Assembly: GCA_964019165.1 (NCBI GenBank)
Contig: OZ025287.1
Location: 6,318,844 to 6,382,843 of the forward strand
Origin: Mastigias papua
Taxonomy: Eukaryota > Cnidaria > Scyphozoa > Rhizostomeae > Mastigiidae
Length of the DNA stretch: 64,000 nt
Direction: 5' to 3'
Part shown: piece after piece, positions 1 through 19,147 of the stretch
Position numbering within the stretch: position 1 is the first letter of the stretch
Layout of the letters: each line of letters opens with the position of its first letter
Notes under the pieces: generated by a model
Database searches by the model: none
Told to the model about the DNA's origin: nothing
Seen by the model: only the letters and a program-made list of their open reading frames with translations
Made by a program: the position numbers and the translations under genes

Positions 1-1224
1 GTTGGTCTTTCTAAGTTTGCCTCCCTGAGACCACTTAATGTTCAGCCAATCACACTTTATGATCATGAGGTCTGTGTCTGCAAATACCACGAGAACATCA
101 GGCTACTACTTGATGGTGTACATAATGTTCTTCCTTCAGCCCCTACAAAACCTGAGGACTTACTGCTTTCTACTGTTTGTGATGTGCAGGATCCAAAATG
201 TATGGATAGGCTATGTTCAAAGTGTGAAGTTAAAAAAGCCGTACAAGAGCTTTTTCAGTTTGATGACAACAAACATGTGTCATACTATCAGTGGTACACT
301 AGTGATGATAGTAGAACAAGAAAAGAGAGAAAAGAATGCATTGCTGCTGATTGCAAACAAGATCTTATTGCTCAGCTGCAACCATTTGGAAGGCATGTGT
401 ACAATGTAAAGCGACAGTATAATGAGTTAAGATACTTGAAAGAGAATCTACCTCAGGGAGAAGTAATTATTCAAGAGGATTTTGCTGAGAATTTCCAAAT
501 AAAGCATCAGCAGGAAATTATGGCAGCACATTGGTCAAATGAAGTGGTCACACTGTTTCCAGCTGTTGTCTACTATAAAAGTGAAAGAGGGCACTTGCAG
601 TATGCTTCATATGCCATTGTAAGTAATGAAACTGCACATGACAAAGGTAGTGTTTATGCATTTAATGCAGCCATTCTAGAAGATGTAAAACAAATCATTG
701 AAGTACAGAAAGTCAACTACTGGAGTGATGGTCCATCCTCCCAGTTTAAAAATCGATATAATTTTTCTTGCATCCTATACCACCAGCAAGATTGTGGTTG
801 CAATGCTACTTGGAACTTTTTTGAAACGGCACATGGTAAGGGGCCATGTGATGGAGTTGGTGCTGAGGTCAAAAGATCTGTATGGCGCTCAATTCTGAGA
901 AATGCTGAAGTTGTGAACAGCCCAGAGGACTTCTTCCGGGCTGCAAAAAGAGTTTACAAGAATATCAATGTTTTGTATGTGTCTGAGAAGCAGATAAAAA
1001 ATGTAGCTAATAATCTCAAAGAAAGATGGGCTAGCTGTCAACCCATTCCTCAAACACATTCAATTCACTATGTTGCAAAGTCATCAAATTTCACTTTGAT
1101 CACAGCAAAAAACTCACAGTTCTTCCTCAAAGATGGCCACAAGGAGCACAATTTAATGACCACATCTGAAAGGCTTTATAAGGGGCAAACATCACCACAA
1201 CCAGTTGAACAAGGCCAAAACTAA
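1..1224 (+). CDS. DDE-like transposase of a DNA transposon (5' end outside window)
   Basis: The frame is open from the first base of the window to a TAA at 1222-1224 (407 codons visible), so the true start lies upstream. The N-terminal part has zinc-type clusters (C25, C27, H30; C60, C67, C72, C75). Further on are DFAENF (about residue 160), YWSDGPSSQFKN (D at about 243) and HGKGPCDGVG (about 278-287). I read the first two Asp residues as the RNase-H-fold catalytic acids, with the HGK/CDG block near the third; this assignment is inference. The next ORF continues in the same frame after a single stop and encodes a Ulp1-like protease, a pairing known from several eukaryotic DNA transposons. The element probably lies in an early intron of the V-ATPase E gene. 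The family name could not be fixed by eye. It could also be a domesticated transposase, but the downstream repeats favour a mobile element. Confidence 0.65.
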   Translation, partial: VGLSKFASLRPLNVQPITLYDHEVCVCKYHENIRLLLDGVHNVLPSAPTKPEDLLLSTVCDVQDPKCMDRLCSKCEVKKAVQELFQFDDNKHVSYYQWYTSDDSRTRKERKECIAADCKQDLIAQLQPFGRHVYNVKRQYNELRYLKENLPQGEVIIQEDFAENFQIKHQQEIMAAHWSNEVVTLFPAVVYYKSERGHLQYASYAIVSNETAHDKGSVYAFNAAILEDVKQIIEVQKVNYWSDGPSSQFKNRYNFSCILYHQQDCGCNATWNFFETAHGKGPCDGVGAEVKRSVWRSILRNAEVVNSPEDFFRAAKRVYKNINVLYVSEKQIKNVANNLKERWASCQPIPQTHSIHYVAKSSNFTLITAKNSQFFLKDGHKEHNLMTTSERLYKGQTSPQPVEQGQN

Positions 1225-1248
1225 ACAAACACCTCTGTTAAGATAGAG

Positions 1249-2244
1249 TTGAGTGTACCACCACACCTCTCTTCAAAGTTAAGTGATGCTTCTCATTCTT
1301 TCATGGTGCCTCTGCACACAATGTCCTTAGTAAAAGGCATTCTTGATGGTCACATTAAGTTTAAAGGTAAAGGCATTATCTCTGCAAGAGATCTAGCTTC
1401 TCTTAATGGTGGTTATGCTGAGGCTGAAGAAAACCACCTGACAAATTTTGTGCTTGATGCTTACCTAGACCTTGTGAAAGCCAAACATAATGTAAGTGGT
1501 GTGACCTTATTTTCCTGGGAAATATTTGAAAAATTTGTCACAAAGAAGCTCCTTTCTGATGAAAACCTGCTCAAACAAGACATCATTCTTGTGCCATGTA
1601 ACACTGCACAAACTGAGCATTGGTTTCTTCTTGTAGTTCTACCACAGGAAAAGCTTATGACTGTGCTTGACAGCATGGCTAGTACATTTGTCAAGCCAGC
1701 TGCACAAGTAGCAGTGCAAAAAATGTGGAGGCTACTCCAAATGGTTGATAGAAGCCTTGATGTTAATCAGTGGCAGTTTTTTGCAAATCAAGCACGTGAT
1801 CTCCCCCAGCAGAGTAACTCATATGACTGTGGAGTGTTTGTTAGCTTTTATGCAAGGTGTTTGGTGGTCAATGATGCCATGCTTTGTCAACCAAGTATTC
1901 AACACTTTAGGAAACACATGATTGCGGAACTCCACAAGAAGACTTTGCTCACAATTTCACCAATTATCAGGGTTGGTGATTACTACGCTGTTGACTATGT
2001 CAGTATTTTTTACATAGGTAGAGCTCTTGAGTGTGGTGACAATCAATTCACAAGATTCAAATTCTTGCATAAATCTGGAGCAAAGAGGTTCGATTGGCCA
2101 AGGCGTGATGATGTTGATGAGAAGCACAGCACTTGTGTATTCTATGGGCCAGTAAGTTTACAGGGAAATGGCCCTTTTGAGATTGATGAGCTGGATGAAA
2201 TAGAAGCTGTTTTTAAAAATTACATTGCCAAAAAGGGTCACTAG
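1249..2244 (+). CDS. Ulp1/SENP-like C48 cysteine protease ORF of the same transposon
   Basis: The frame is open for 331 codons from TTG at 1249; the first in-frame ATG is at 1303. It shows the C48 (SUMO protease fold) catalytic set in order, counted from 1249: His124 in TEHWFLLVV, Asp141 in TVLDSM, Gln188 in LPQQSNSYDCG and Cys194 in YDCGVF. The fold cleaves isopeptide or peptide bonds after SUMO-like proteins; in transposons the substrate is unknown. The ORF is in the same frame as the upstream transposase. Only the TAA at 1222-1224 and eight codons lie between that stop and the TTG, so the two may be one protein interrupted by a nonsense mutation, or may be joined by readthrough. No splice pair that would remove the stop was obvious. 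All catalytic residues are present, so the protease part looks undecayed. Confidence 0.7.
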   Translation: MSVPPHLSSKLSDASHSFMVPLHTMSLVKGILDGHIKFKGKGIISARDLASLNGGYAEAEENHLTNFVLDAYLDLVKAKHNVSGVTLFSWEIFEKFVTKKLLSDENLLKQDIILVPCNTAQTEHWFLLVVLPQEKLMTVLDSMASTFVKPAAQVAVQKMWRLLQMVDRSLDVNQWQFFANQARDLPQQSNSYDCGVFVSFYARCLVVNDAMLCQPSIQHFRKHMIAELHKKTLLTISPIIRVGDYYAVDYVSIFYIGRALECGDNQFTRFKFLHKSGAKRFDWPRRDDVDEKHSTCVFYGPVSLQGNGPFEIDELDEIEAVFKNYIAKKGH

Positions 2245-2658
2245 CACTGTACACATTATGAATTTAAGTCTTAATTTATTGCAGCTTTTTTGTTCATTCT
2301 TAATAGTTTTCATCTCTAGGGGTCAATTTTCATTATTAATACTGTGTGCCTTCTAAAGAAAGATGTAATGTGCTACTAGTTAATTTCATTGAACACATGA
2401 AGTATAATTGAAACATCATTATCATGAACCAGTCCTAGTTTTGTATTATTTTAGCTGAAAATAATTGTCACAAAGGCATATTTACATGGTCACAATATAA
2501 AAACTTCATGATTTTTCAAAATAAGAATTCTTCAGAATATTACGTATGAGTATCTGTTAGATGAAAATCCATTATGTCTTTGATGTTTTCAATAATTATT
2601 TAGCATTAGTCCGTCATTTTTGCTCATTTTGCTTGTTGTTGTAATAAGAATACTTTTG
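2245..2658. other. 3' noncoding region of the transposon
   Basis: AT-rich sequence between the protease stop and the 14-bp repeat array. No ORF, repeat or RNA gene is seen here. Confidence 0.4.
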
Positions 2659-3054
2659 GTAGTCTCCGCAACGTAGTCTCCGCAACAGCACCATTATGCT
2701 TATTTTTGTAATTTTCTAAACAATGTAATGGACCCTAATGAAACACTTTGGCATAAGAGTAAAGAAAATGGAATAGTCTTCCATGCAAGCCAAGAAGGCA
2801 TTTTTGATTTATTCTAGATTCAGAGTAATTTGCGCATAAATTTTGTTCATCAAAGCAAGGAGGTTTTCTGTGTAGTCTCCGCAACACCTATCTAACTCTC
2901 TGTAGTCTCTCCCTCCTTTGATTTTAATTAAATTTTTATACATTGCTATGAAGCCCTCATAGAAGCCTATGATACAAGTTGAAAATAGGTTTGTTTTATT
3001 TAATGACTGGAAAGATATCCATTATATCATTGTTCTGAATGTAGTCTCCGCAAC
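2659..3054 (+). repeat. Subterminal 14-bp repeats GTAGTCTCCGCAAC
   Basis: The 14-mer GTAGTCTCCGCAAC occurs at 2659-2672, 2673-2686 (direct tandem with the first), 2872-2885 and 3041-3054, all in the same orientation. A partial copy, GTAGTCTCTCC, lies at 2902-2912. They sit 0.4-0.8 kb downstream of the transposase/protease ORFs. Arrays of short motifs near an element end are typical transposase binding sites, so I read them as the 3' subterminal region of that transposon. The element's exact end was not found. Confidence 0.7.
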
Positions 3055-3153
3055 ATACAAAATACTGTGGAATGGCCCTTCCTTGTTGTACAAAGTGCCT
3101 TCTCTGGTAATTTCAGTTAAAGATACTTTTACTTTATTGTCTGCTACATAATA

Positions 3154-3800
3154 ATGTCACATTGCTTTCACACATACTTTACTCCGAACTCATCTGTTCA
3201 TAGAATTGTAACTCGTCAGGTAACCAGGGGTGACCTCTTTCAATCCTTAAAAAATACCACAATTTATGGTCTTAAAACAATCAAGTATTTTGGTTCCAAA
3301 CTTTGGAATACACTCCCACTTTTCATTCGGATTTCTTGTTCTGCTTCAGTATTTCGATCCAGTCTCAAGACCTTTTTTATAGACTCATATTTACGTTGAC
3401 ACTTTCATTTAGTAGCTCAAAGCTTAACGGAATTCTCACAATTGCTTGCTACTTGATACACATCTGGATCTGGTTCGTTGTAGTTTTTAATAAAATTCTT
3501 TTAGTTTTCTTTGTTTTTATTGGGGGGACTCTCTCTCGATTAGTTTATCTATTTAGAGAGTTCCTCCTTAGTCAATTAATCTTAAATACAACCTTGTAAT
3601 ATGCTTTTGTCTTTTTTGTGTTTCTTATAATCAATGTTAAATTAAATATAGTTTGTATTTAATAATGTTTTTATGTAATTACCTGTAGACTGTATTTGGG
3701 ATTAATTGATAAATGAATGAAAACTGAACTGAAAATGTATTTTAAATGATGTAAGGGATATCTATAGATATTGGCCCTAGTTCAGTTGTAACTCTCTCTC
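3154..3800 (+). pseudogene. 3' fragment of a non-LTR retrotransposon (L2/CR1-like)
   Basis: Residues encoded at 3160-3399 match the usual C-terminal tail of cnidarian LINE polyproteins: VTRGDLFQSLKNTT, then FGSKLWNTLPLFIR and a SVFRSSLKTFF end. This resembles the tail of the better copy at 46-47.5 kb (SFSYRGAKLWNGLP, SSLISFKTLL). The reverse transcriptase core is missing, so this is a 5'-truncated insertion. The noncoding sequence after 3400 is probably its 3' UTR; it includes the 14-bp perfect palindrome ATATCTATAGATAT near 3760. The 3' boundary is a guess. Confidence 0.55.
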
Positions 3801-4290
3801 TTTAAAAATTGACTTCATATTGCAGTAAGGTGAACATCTTGTACAACAATAATAATTGTGTATTGTTCCAGTGTTTAATTCAGTTGCTGTTAAAAAATAT
3901 GAACAAAATTGTTTGGAAAAAACTTACAATCATAATCAAAGTGATAGTTGTTATTGTATTTGTTTGGGAAAATTTACTAATGAAAGTTATATAATATACT
4001 TACAATATCAAGTCTAGGTAAGTGTGTTGTAACCAGTCATTTGAAACACTGTGTGTGTCATTTGAAGTGGCAGATCGTACATCTAGGGAAAGTTAGTTCT
4101 ACTAATGCAGTTTTGCTTGATTGTGTTTGATTTATATCATCAGATTACAGGTGGAAGCTGACGGAGCACAAGGGAATCATTTTCTACCCTACAGCAAAAT
4201 CTTACCCCTGGTTGCCATTGTAAACTTTTAGGTGAAGGAATGTGTTTGCCAGAAAGCTTATAATATAAATGCATACATCCATACATCCGT

Positions 4291-4365
<75 letters not shown>
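4291..4365. repeat. (AC)n-(AT)n microsatellite
   Basis: Eight AC units run directly into about 29 AT units. The IYIYIY reading frames here are products of the repeat. Confidence 0.95.
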
Positions 4366-4367
<2 letters not shown>

Positions 4368-4976
4368 ATTTGACAAGTTTTTCTCTGCTACTTTTATATT
4401 CTTCATTATCAGAACAGTTTCTTTTAATTCTAAGTTCTTGCCCGCTGATCATTACATCAAAAATTGAATATTTTGTCATATTATCACCATTTATTGCTGG
4501 AAGTTGCATCTTACTTTATCAATGATGTTTTTATCTGAAATAGCTGCAAATAAACATTAGCATATACACACATAGTTAGCCTTTGGTCTAGTCTACATGG
4601 GACCACTGAAGATGTATATAAAAAGGAGTAGCAAAAAGGAATAATTAAATACACTGTGGTACTTCTTGCCTCTGTTATTGTCATTTATCCATGATTTGAA
4701 GAAGGCATCTCCATGATTCTTTGTGATTTGAGTATTGCTAATATTTAGCAATCATAGTTACTGGTATGTTATTAAGTATACATTTGGATAGTATTAATGG
4801 GGTTAAACTCATGCTATCACTTATTCCTGTAAGAAATCTTTGAATGATGATTGGATAACTATTGTTGATTTGTATATTCACTAATAACATTGTTTCCCAT
4901 TGCTCTACACAGACCCCAATTTGACTTCCCATCTGACCTGTGCAGAACTTGCCTAAAATTGGTTTGTCTCCTTTAG

Positions 4977-12692
<7,716 letters not shown>

Positions 12693-12831
12693 GATCGACT
12701 TTCTGCAGACAGATTTTTTCATTACTATATATGAATAGATTTATTTAATATTTTTATTAAGTAATCGAATTATTTTGCCGCGAATCAAAGAAGGTATATG
12801 ATGAGAAAGTGATAAAAGAGTTTGATTGCGA

Positions 12832-12837
12832 AATAAA
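12832..12837 (+). promoter_or_regulatory. Candidate polyadenylation signal of V-ATPase E
   Basis: AATAAA, 140 bases after the stop codon at 12692 and in sense orientation. It is the first such hexamer after the stop that I noticed. Confidence 0.5.
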
Positions 12838-12839
12838 TT

Positions 12840-14746
12840 GTTGTCGAGCCTTAATTTAGCCCATACTTTGTTTGGCAATGGGATTTTTGTTATTTCATAG
12901 GTTATTTGCCATAATGGACTTTATTGACTGTTCTTGATACATTTTTTGTCTATTCCCAGTATTGCCCTTTCCTTTCATAGAATTTGTGTATTCTTGAATA
13001 CTATCATATCTACCTTCAAGATCTCTAGTTCAGTCTATGTAGTGTTAAGGTTTAATTCTGAATAAGTTATTTTGTACGAAAGTACGAAAGCTTGTTTCCA
13101 GAGAGAAGAGAGCTGAATAGGCAGCAACGTATTAACGGTTTAGAATGTGCACAGCAAACGGAAAGCAGCAAAGTGTATGGAAGTATGCAATGTTAGGGTA
13201 ATCTATTTACACTCCATTTAGTCTTTATACAACAAACTTTAAAATCTCGGCTATAGGCCTTAGGCTTGTATAGCTTCAAAAGCCTTCGTAAGGGGACTGG
13301 GACAGAGGAGAATATTTCCGGGATGAGCAATAACCGGGAAGATTTCTTGTATCCGAAAATGCAAGTAAGTACATGTTCTTAACCGTTGTCTTCTGTCAGA
13401 ACGTCTTCCTGGAATCGTCACCAAGCTATCATTATCGAAAAGGTTATTTGATTTAGTACATATCAAGCTTTATAAAAGTTCGTTGTTGAAACATTGTATT
13501 TGTTGCTGCACTCTTTGGAGATAAAGCTGGATATTCTCCAAACTCTGTAGGTGCATGCGTATTAGGACGCATCGTTATGGTAACTCATTGACAGAATATC
13601 GTCATGGTAACTCCTTGCCAGAATATCGCTAAAGTTTATTTGCGAAAATGGAAAGTGAACTTGCTTTGAGTTAACTTCACGTCGATTTTGGAGAAGCGCA
13701 CTTTTGGATATAGGGATATGCCCATTCTAGAGGAAAACAGTAGATGAAATGGCTTATATGGATATGAATAACTTGGATCAAGTGCTAATAGCAAAGGGAT
13801 TGTAAAAGTATGCTGGTTTGGTGAAAGTACACCAACTCAAATTTTGCCAGAATTGCAGATTTAGTTGCTGGCGGGCAAAATTTAGTAAATGTAAACAACA
13901 AGGACATTCTATGAGGCTTACTTTACATATTGTGCAATGAAGTAAACTTCATATTTGTATCACAAAAGATTATTCCTTTAGAAGATGGATTGTTGCGCGA
14001 TTCGGGAGGGGGGGGGAGGGTTCTAGACAGCATTTATGTCTGCCACTGCGCAATAACCATCGTATATAGGACTTGGTTTATTCTGCCAGTGAATAACGTA
14101 GTCATGCCGTATGCTTCCGTTTTCAGCACAAAGTTTAAGAATGAACTTTGAACAGCGAATATTTCCAAGACATATGAAGAATTATTATTTCTCAATGGGG
14201 TGTCTAGTTAATAGAATTTTGAGCAAATTTCTCATCATTGGATTTGTTGTGCATTTCGTACACTACTAGTTATGCAAGAGGCCCCATTACTCCCCTACAA
14301 ATAGACAAGGCACGAATACTTCAAAAACCAGTTATAATCAAGAAGCGAGAGGATGCGTGATAGTTTTTCACGCTGATTTTTACCTAGCATTATTGAGCCG
14401 AATCTATTTCCTGCAAAATGCATTATCTTTGCTAAAAGAAATTGTGCGAAGGAAATGGATTTTTACCCAATGGGACGGCTGTAGCCTCCCAGTCCCTTGA
14501 CCTTTTGCTCCAGTTGCCTTCTTATTGGTAAAAGGAGGAACTTTATTTCGGCAAGATTTTCACGATATTTATAATAGTCCGTCAAAATGGGGGCAATATT
14601 TTGCACTAATTTGCCCATAAGTTTGCTATATATGTATCAACCAACTTAGAATAGAGTATTTTTTATATTGTTAGAGCAAACAGTCTTTTTCTGAAATTCG
14701 TTTAGTCAATAAAACTGTTTTCTGCTTTAAGACCAGTTAAAGTAAA
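12840..14746. other. Intergenic DNA, no gene recognised
   Basis: No exon with family similarity was seen on either strand. Two imperfect direct repeats of ATCGTTATGGTAACTC lie at about 13570-13625, and a G-run is at about 14006. Confidence 0.4.
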
Positions 14747-15306
14747 TACCGTAAATGACCGAGTAACCACCCAGTGTTAAATAACCGCCTCTGTGCGAAT
14801 AAGCCCCCTGGGGAAGGAGCAGATTTAGCAATAAGCAGCCTTGCCGAATAAGCACCCCCCCTTAAGCAGGAGGTAACTCTCATTTGAAACGATTCTACTC
14901 ACGTAAGTTTGCTTAATCAAGTCTTACGCAATAAATATGCATTCTACTGTAGCCATATAACCATGCTGCTCATTATAGTAAATTTTGATAGAGAAAGGTG
15001 AAAATCCCTTCAAAGGTAGGTGAAAATGATATTGCATTGGGTACATTTGAACTTCTCTTGGTTGATTTCGAACATGACTTTGTCGATGTTGAAGATCACA
15101 TTGTAACTGCGCTGTGTTGTTTTCGGTCTAGTTCAAGTTAACAAAAAGGGTGTTAAGTGGTTGAAAAGTTTTGTTCCTGTTACCTGTACCGAGGAATATT
15201 TAATAAGTGTACCTGCCGAATAACCGCCCCTGTCCGAACAACCACCCCGTATCGCAGGCAACATTTTGAATAAGCGCCCCGGGTAGTTATTCGGTCATTC
15301 AAGGTA
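14747..15306. mobile_element. Nonautonomous DNA transposon with TACCGTAAATGACCGA termini
   Basis: The left end TACCGTAAATGACCGAGTAA (14747-14766) pairs with the reverse complement of the right end, which reads TACCTTGAATGACCGAATAA. Both ends carry further subterminal copies of GAATAACCGCCCC-like and GAATAAGCNCCCC blocks (14790-14860 and 15205-15285). There is no transposase ORF. It lies between the V-ATPase E and ApeC genes. Confidence 0.65.
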
Positions 15307-18300
15307 GATATCTTGGTATGTTTAGGTAATTGGTACCATCATTAGAGACTGCAATACTGGTGTGCTAATGAAATCAGAGATGATACGCAAAAATACAACA
15401 ATCGCTTTGAGTTAACAAAACATGTTTCGGACCTTGCTCAATCCATCTTCAGCTGCTAAATGCAAAGTTTTGTTGATAGAATATACTAACAAATGTTGTA
15501 AAATCATTGGAAGGTATAACAAAAAATGGTTCGAATAAAGAAAAGACCGAAAATCGTTATATAACTGCAAGAACGTCAGGGATTAATTATAATGCTGGAC
15601 CTGTTTATTTAAATTGCGTCCCTCCAATAGGATTTGCATAGCTTCCTTAATTTTAAGTCGATGATATGTTTTAGCTGCGTTGATAACTTAAAAACAGTTG
15701 TCACTACAGGAATCTTTACAGGCTTATATGATAATGGTATGATTTTGAAGTGACTTAGAGGTAGCCTGTAGTTCATAGACGTACAAAGGGGACTGATCAA
15801 AAGCCATCATTTCATCAAAGCATTCAAGAGTTCAATTTAAGTGTAGATATCAAGTATATTGTGAACCTTCATTTGAACCAATTTAGTACGATTTCATCAG
15901 ATCAGTTTTCCCTGGCTTAACATACTGTTCACTATTTGTTCTGATGTTAAGCTCTTAAGTTTAATCAAAAGCTAGTGATGCGCAGGAGGAATCTGTATTC
16001 TATCGGGGCACATTCCTAGTACCTGTTTGGGTAAGATTGTATAATTTGATATACGTGATAAAGAATTCCATTCATTTTCAGAAATCAAATGAGAGATAGG
16101 ATTCAATTAATAGCTAAAGTATGCTAGCAAGTTCATGCTGACAATTTCTTTAAATCATGTTGCTTTTGCATTACCTTTCATTTATTTGCTTAAAAAAATT
16201 TAAAGCATTATCTGATAAATTCATTAAAATGGCATTATTTTTGGTAAACAAAAGCATAACCCAATGTTAGTCTTCACTGAATACATGCTAACCTTAGGAG
16301 AAACTGCGAGGCAGAAACCCCAAAAGTCATGAGCGTACCTTGAACTGTCCAGATATAGAGGCCACAGCTTTGTCAAGAAAGAAGAATTCATTTTGTAAAA
16401 TTTTGCAGAAATAAGTAACTTGCATTTGCTCCATGTGTCCTGTGCAATCTTGATAGCCTATACAATGCAATGGCAAAACGTTATTTTCTTTTCAGGTTAG
16501 AATGCTACGATAATGCACCATAAATGGTAGAAATATTTGAATTCATTAGAAACTCCAAACCAAATGGTTGAAGAGATCTCTTTCCCATGGTAGAACGGCA
16601 GTGCACGGTAAGAAATTGTAGTTCTCTTCATCAACCCAAAGTTCTGACAAAACATTGTTTAGCAAAGAAACAAGTCTCACTTTTAGGATATAAACTGGAA
16701 TAATCTAGCATTCTGAATGGAAGAGCTTTCAGAGCACCAATGAATTTGATAGACAGATGAAGCATTTTGATACATAAAAATATAAATTAGGTATAAAAAC
16801 GTATATTTTTGCAGGATGAACATCTCAAAAATACTGCAGTTGTTAACTATTGTGGAAGTTGGTATCCTACATGTTTGTTATGAAATACATCTTACAAAAG
16901 TAGTAATTCAGTTACTTAAAAGCAGATCTACTTTTTTAATATTAAAATCTCAAACTATAGCTACTAGTTACATTGAAATGCTCATGAAGTTGTTTTTCGA
17001 TTTCATTATAGTTCTCGATTTTTCGAAGTCCGAGTAGGAGTTCATAATGCACCTATGCATCCATGATCATAAATGACTTTCTTGTCTGTTTAGTTTTGAT
17101 TTTTGGCAGTATCAAGGCGTAGTAAGTATTTCATGTCTACATTTAATGTTGCAACAGGAAGTGATTCTGCAACTGTTCACATGTATCCTTGTCTAGAAAG
17201 AAGCATTTCTAAATGGACGGAAACATGTGCAATTGGCAGATTTGCCAGTGGTATGTAGCTAATAGTCGATTCATCGACTAACTCTTATAATACTTTTAGG
17301 AAGTGTGTTTCATTGCCTTGACCTACTGAGTAGTTCTGGAGTTAATTACAGCTGTTCAGGAATCTCAATGTCCTGTGCTTACTTGCTATCTTTTTCTCTT
17401 GCATTTCTTGGGGACATTTTAGAGGAACTGAGCAAATTTCTATGTAGCATTTTAAAACACGATAGGAAGGAAAATATGCAATTGGTTTCTGGATTAAAAT
17501 CACCTGAAGATCTGCTTCTTCCATTTATTCGTTGCAAGGTCTCTATTACAGAGTTCTATATAATTCGATCCTCAGGATATGAAAGAAAAGCCTTCAACGA
17601 AACGGTGTCACCTAAACTTTCCAACCTTCTTAAAGGACTTACATGAGCAAATTACTATGCTTGCCACACCCTTTGGAATTTTCTTTGATTACATCCAAAT
17701 TCTCCAACCCCATGACCCACGCTTGATTCCCTACAACCTTATGCAAGAGTGAATATCTTTCACAACCAGCAAGTGCTAGAATGGCTACGTTATTCAAGCA
17801 ACTGCCATTTGCTAAGATTCAAATAGATAGCAAATGAAGAAACATGTAAAGACGAAGAATGACGCAATAGGGTGCTACACTGGCACAGTCTGCATGATAT
17901 TTCAAATATCTTGGAAATTGTATCGTTTGAAGGACAGTGTATCTAAGTCAAAAGAATAAAATTAGACTATACATAATCAAGAATAATGTCAAGAATCAAG
18001 AGGGCTTCTCCTCAAACTATCTGGAAGGCAGATTCTCTTTGCAAACTGTTCTGCCAATGCCCTCACCTATTATGCATTCCATTGAAGTAAAGTGGTTGGC
18101 ACACGTGTCGAATTATAGAATGTATTGGTTACAAACGTACACCCAACCCAGCCTGTTCCTGCTTCTTGTGAAGCAGCAATTCTGCCTAAGCATTTGCATC
18201 TAGCTTATTAATTTTGCTTGTATTTAATTGCTATTCCTTCTTGAGACTTTTATAGCTGTTTCTACTACCCTTTCTATTTCTATAAAAAGCTCATACCAAC

Positions 18301-19147
18301 ATGTGATTTGCATCATTACTCTGGCTCGGTGACACACTATAGGAATTCGAAATGGTGGGAGAGGGTGTAGCGAGAGAAATTTACCGATGCGTTTGAAACA
18401 CTAGCCACAATTGCCTTCAAGCCATTATTGCTAAGTCAATTTTTAACAACAAGCCACAAAATAGTTAAAAATTCGACAAGAAGTGGAGATGTAACACCTC
18501 CACACTCACTACTTGAGCACACCTCTGTCCTAATTATTCCTCTCTTGAAGACTTGTGAGATTTTCATAGTCTGCTTATGATGTATTTTTTACATTTTCTC
18601 TATATTAATGCATTATGCAAAACACTTAGTAGATTGTTAGCAGAATCCAGAACAACAAGCATTTCCCTTCTTAAAAGCTCTCATTCATGGAAAGCTACAC
18701 TGTTCTAAATACTGCGCATATCTCATTAGGCAATGAAAATTCTGAACTTCCATTCTTCAAATTGTACCCTTATACAATAGGAGGTAACTGTGCCATAGTG
18801 TTACTGCTTGTCTATGATCTTGTGTAGTGAAGCGTGAAGCAAGTAGCGGCTTCACATCACTAACTAGGATGGTCTTATCTGCTTTGCAGTGGTATGTCAT
18901 GAATGATTTATTAGGGCGGCTTTTATTCTCATATTGTTTGCTTTGTATTAAAAAAGCTCTACAATGAAGAAAAATAAGGACATAATCATATATCAAGATA
19001 AAAGCATAATTAATTAAGAAATGGTGCTTATTTCGTAGAAGAAAAGCTGTAGATTGGTTTGCTGAAATTTTACCGTATTTCAGCCGAGGAATTATTCTTG
19101 CTATTTCAAAAAATGCATCCAGATATAATTGGCTGCAGTTGTTTCCA
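15307..19147. other. Intergenic DNA upstream of the ApeC gene
   Basis: No confident exon. An open frame at 17305-17646 (+, 113 codons) has no family I recognise and lacks supporting splice context. The promoter and 5' UTR of the ApeC gene should lie in the last part of this stretch, but no core promoter element was convincing. Confidence 0.4.

Noticed and set aside
17305..17646. 113-codon plus-strand frame considered as a death-fold exon
   Set aside because: Only vague helix-like spacing; no conserved motif, and the ApeC gene reads well without it.
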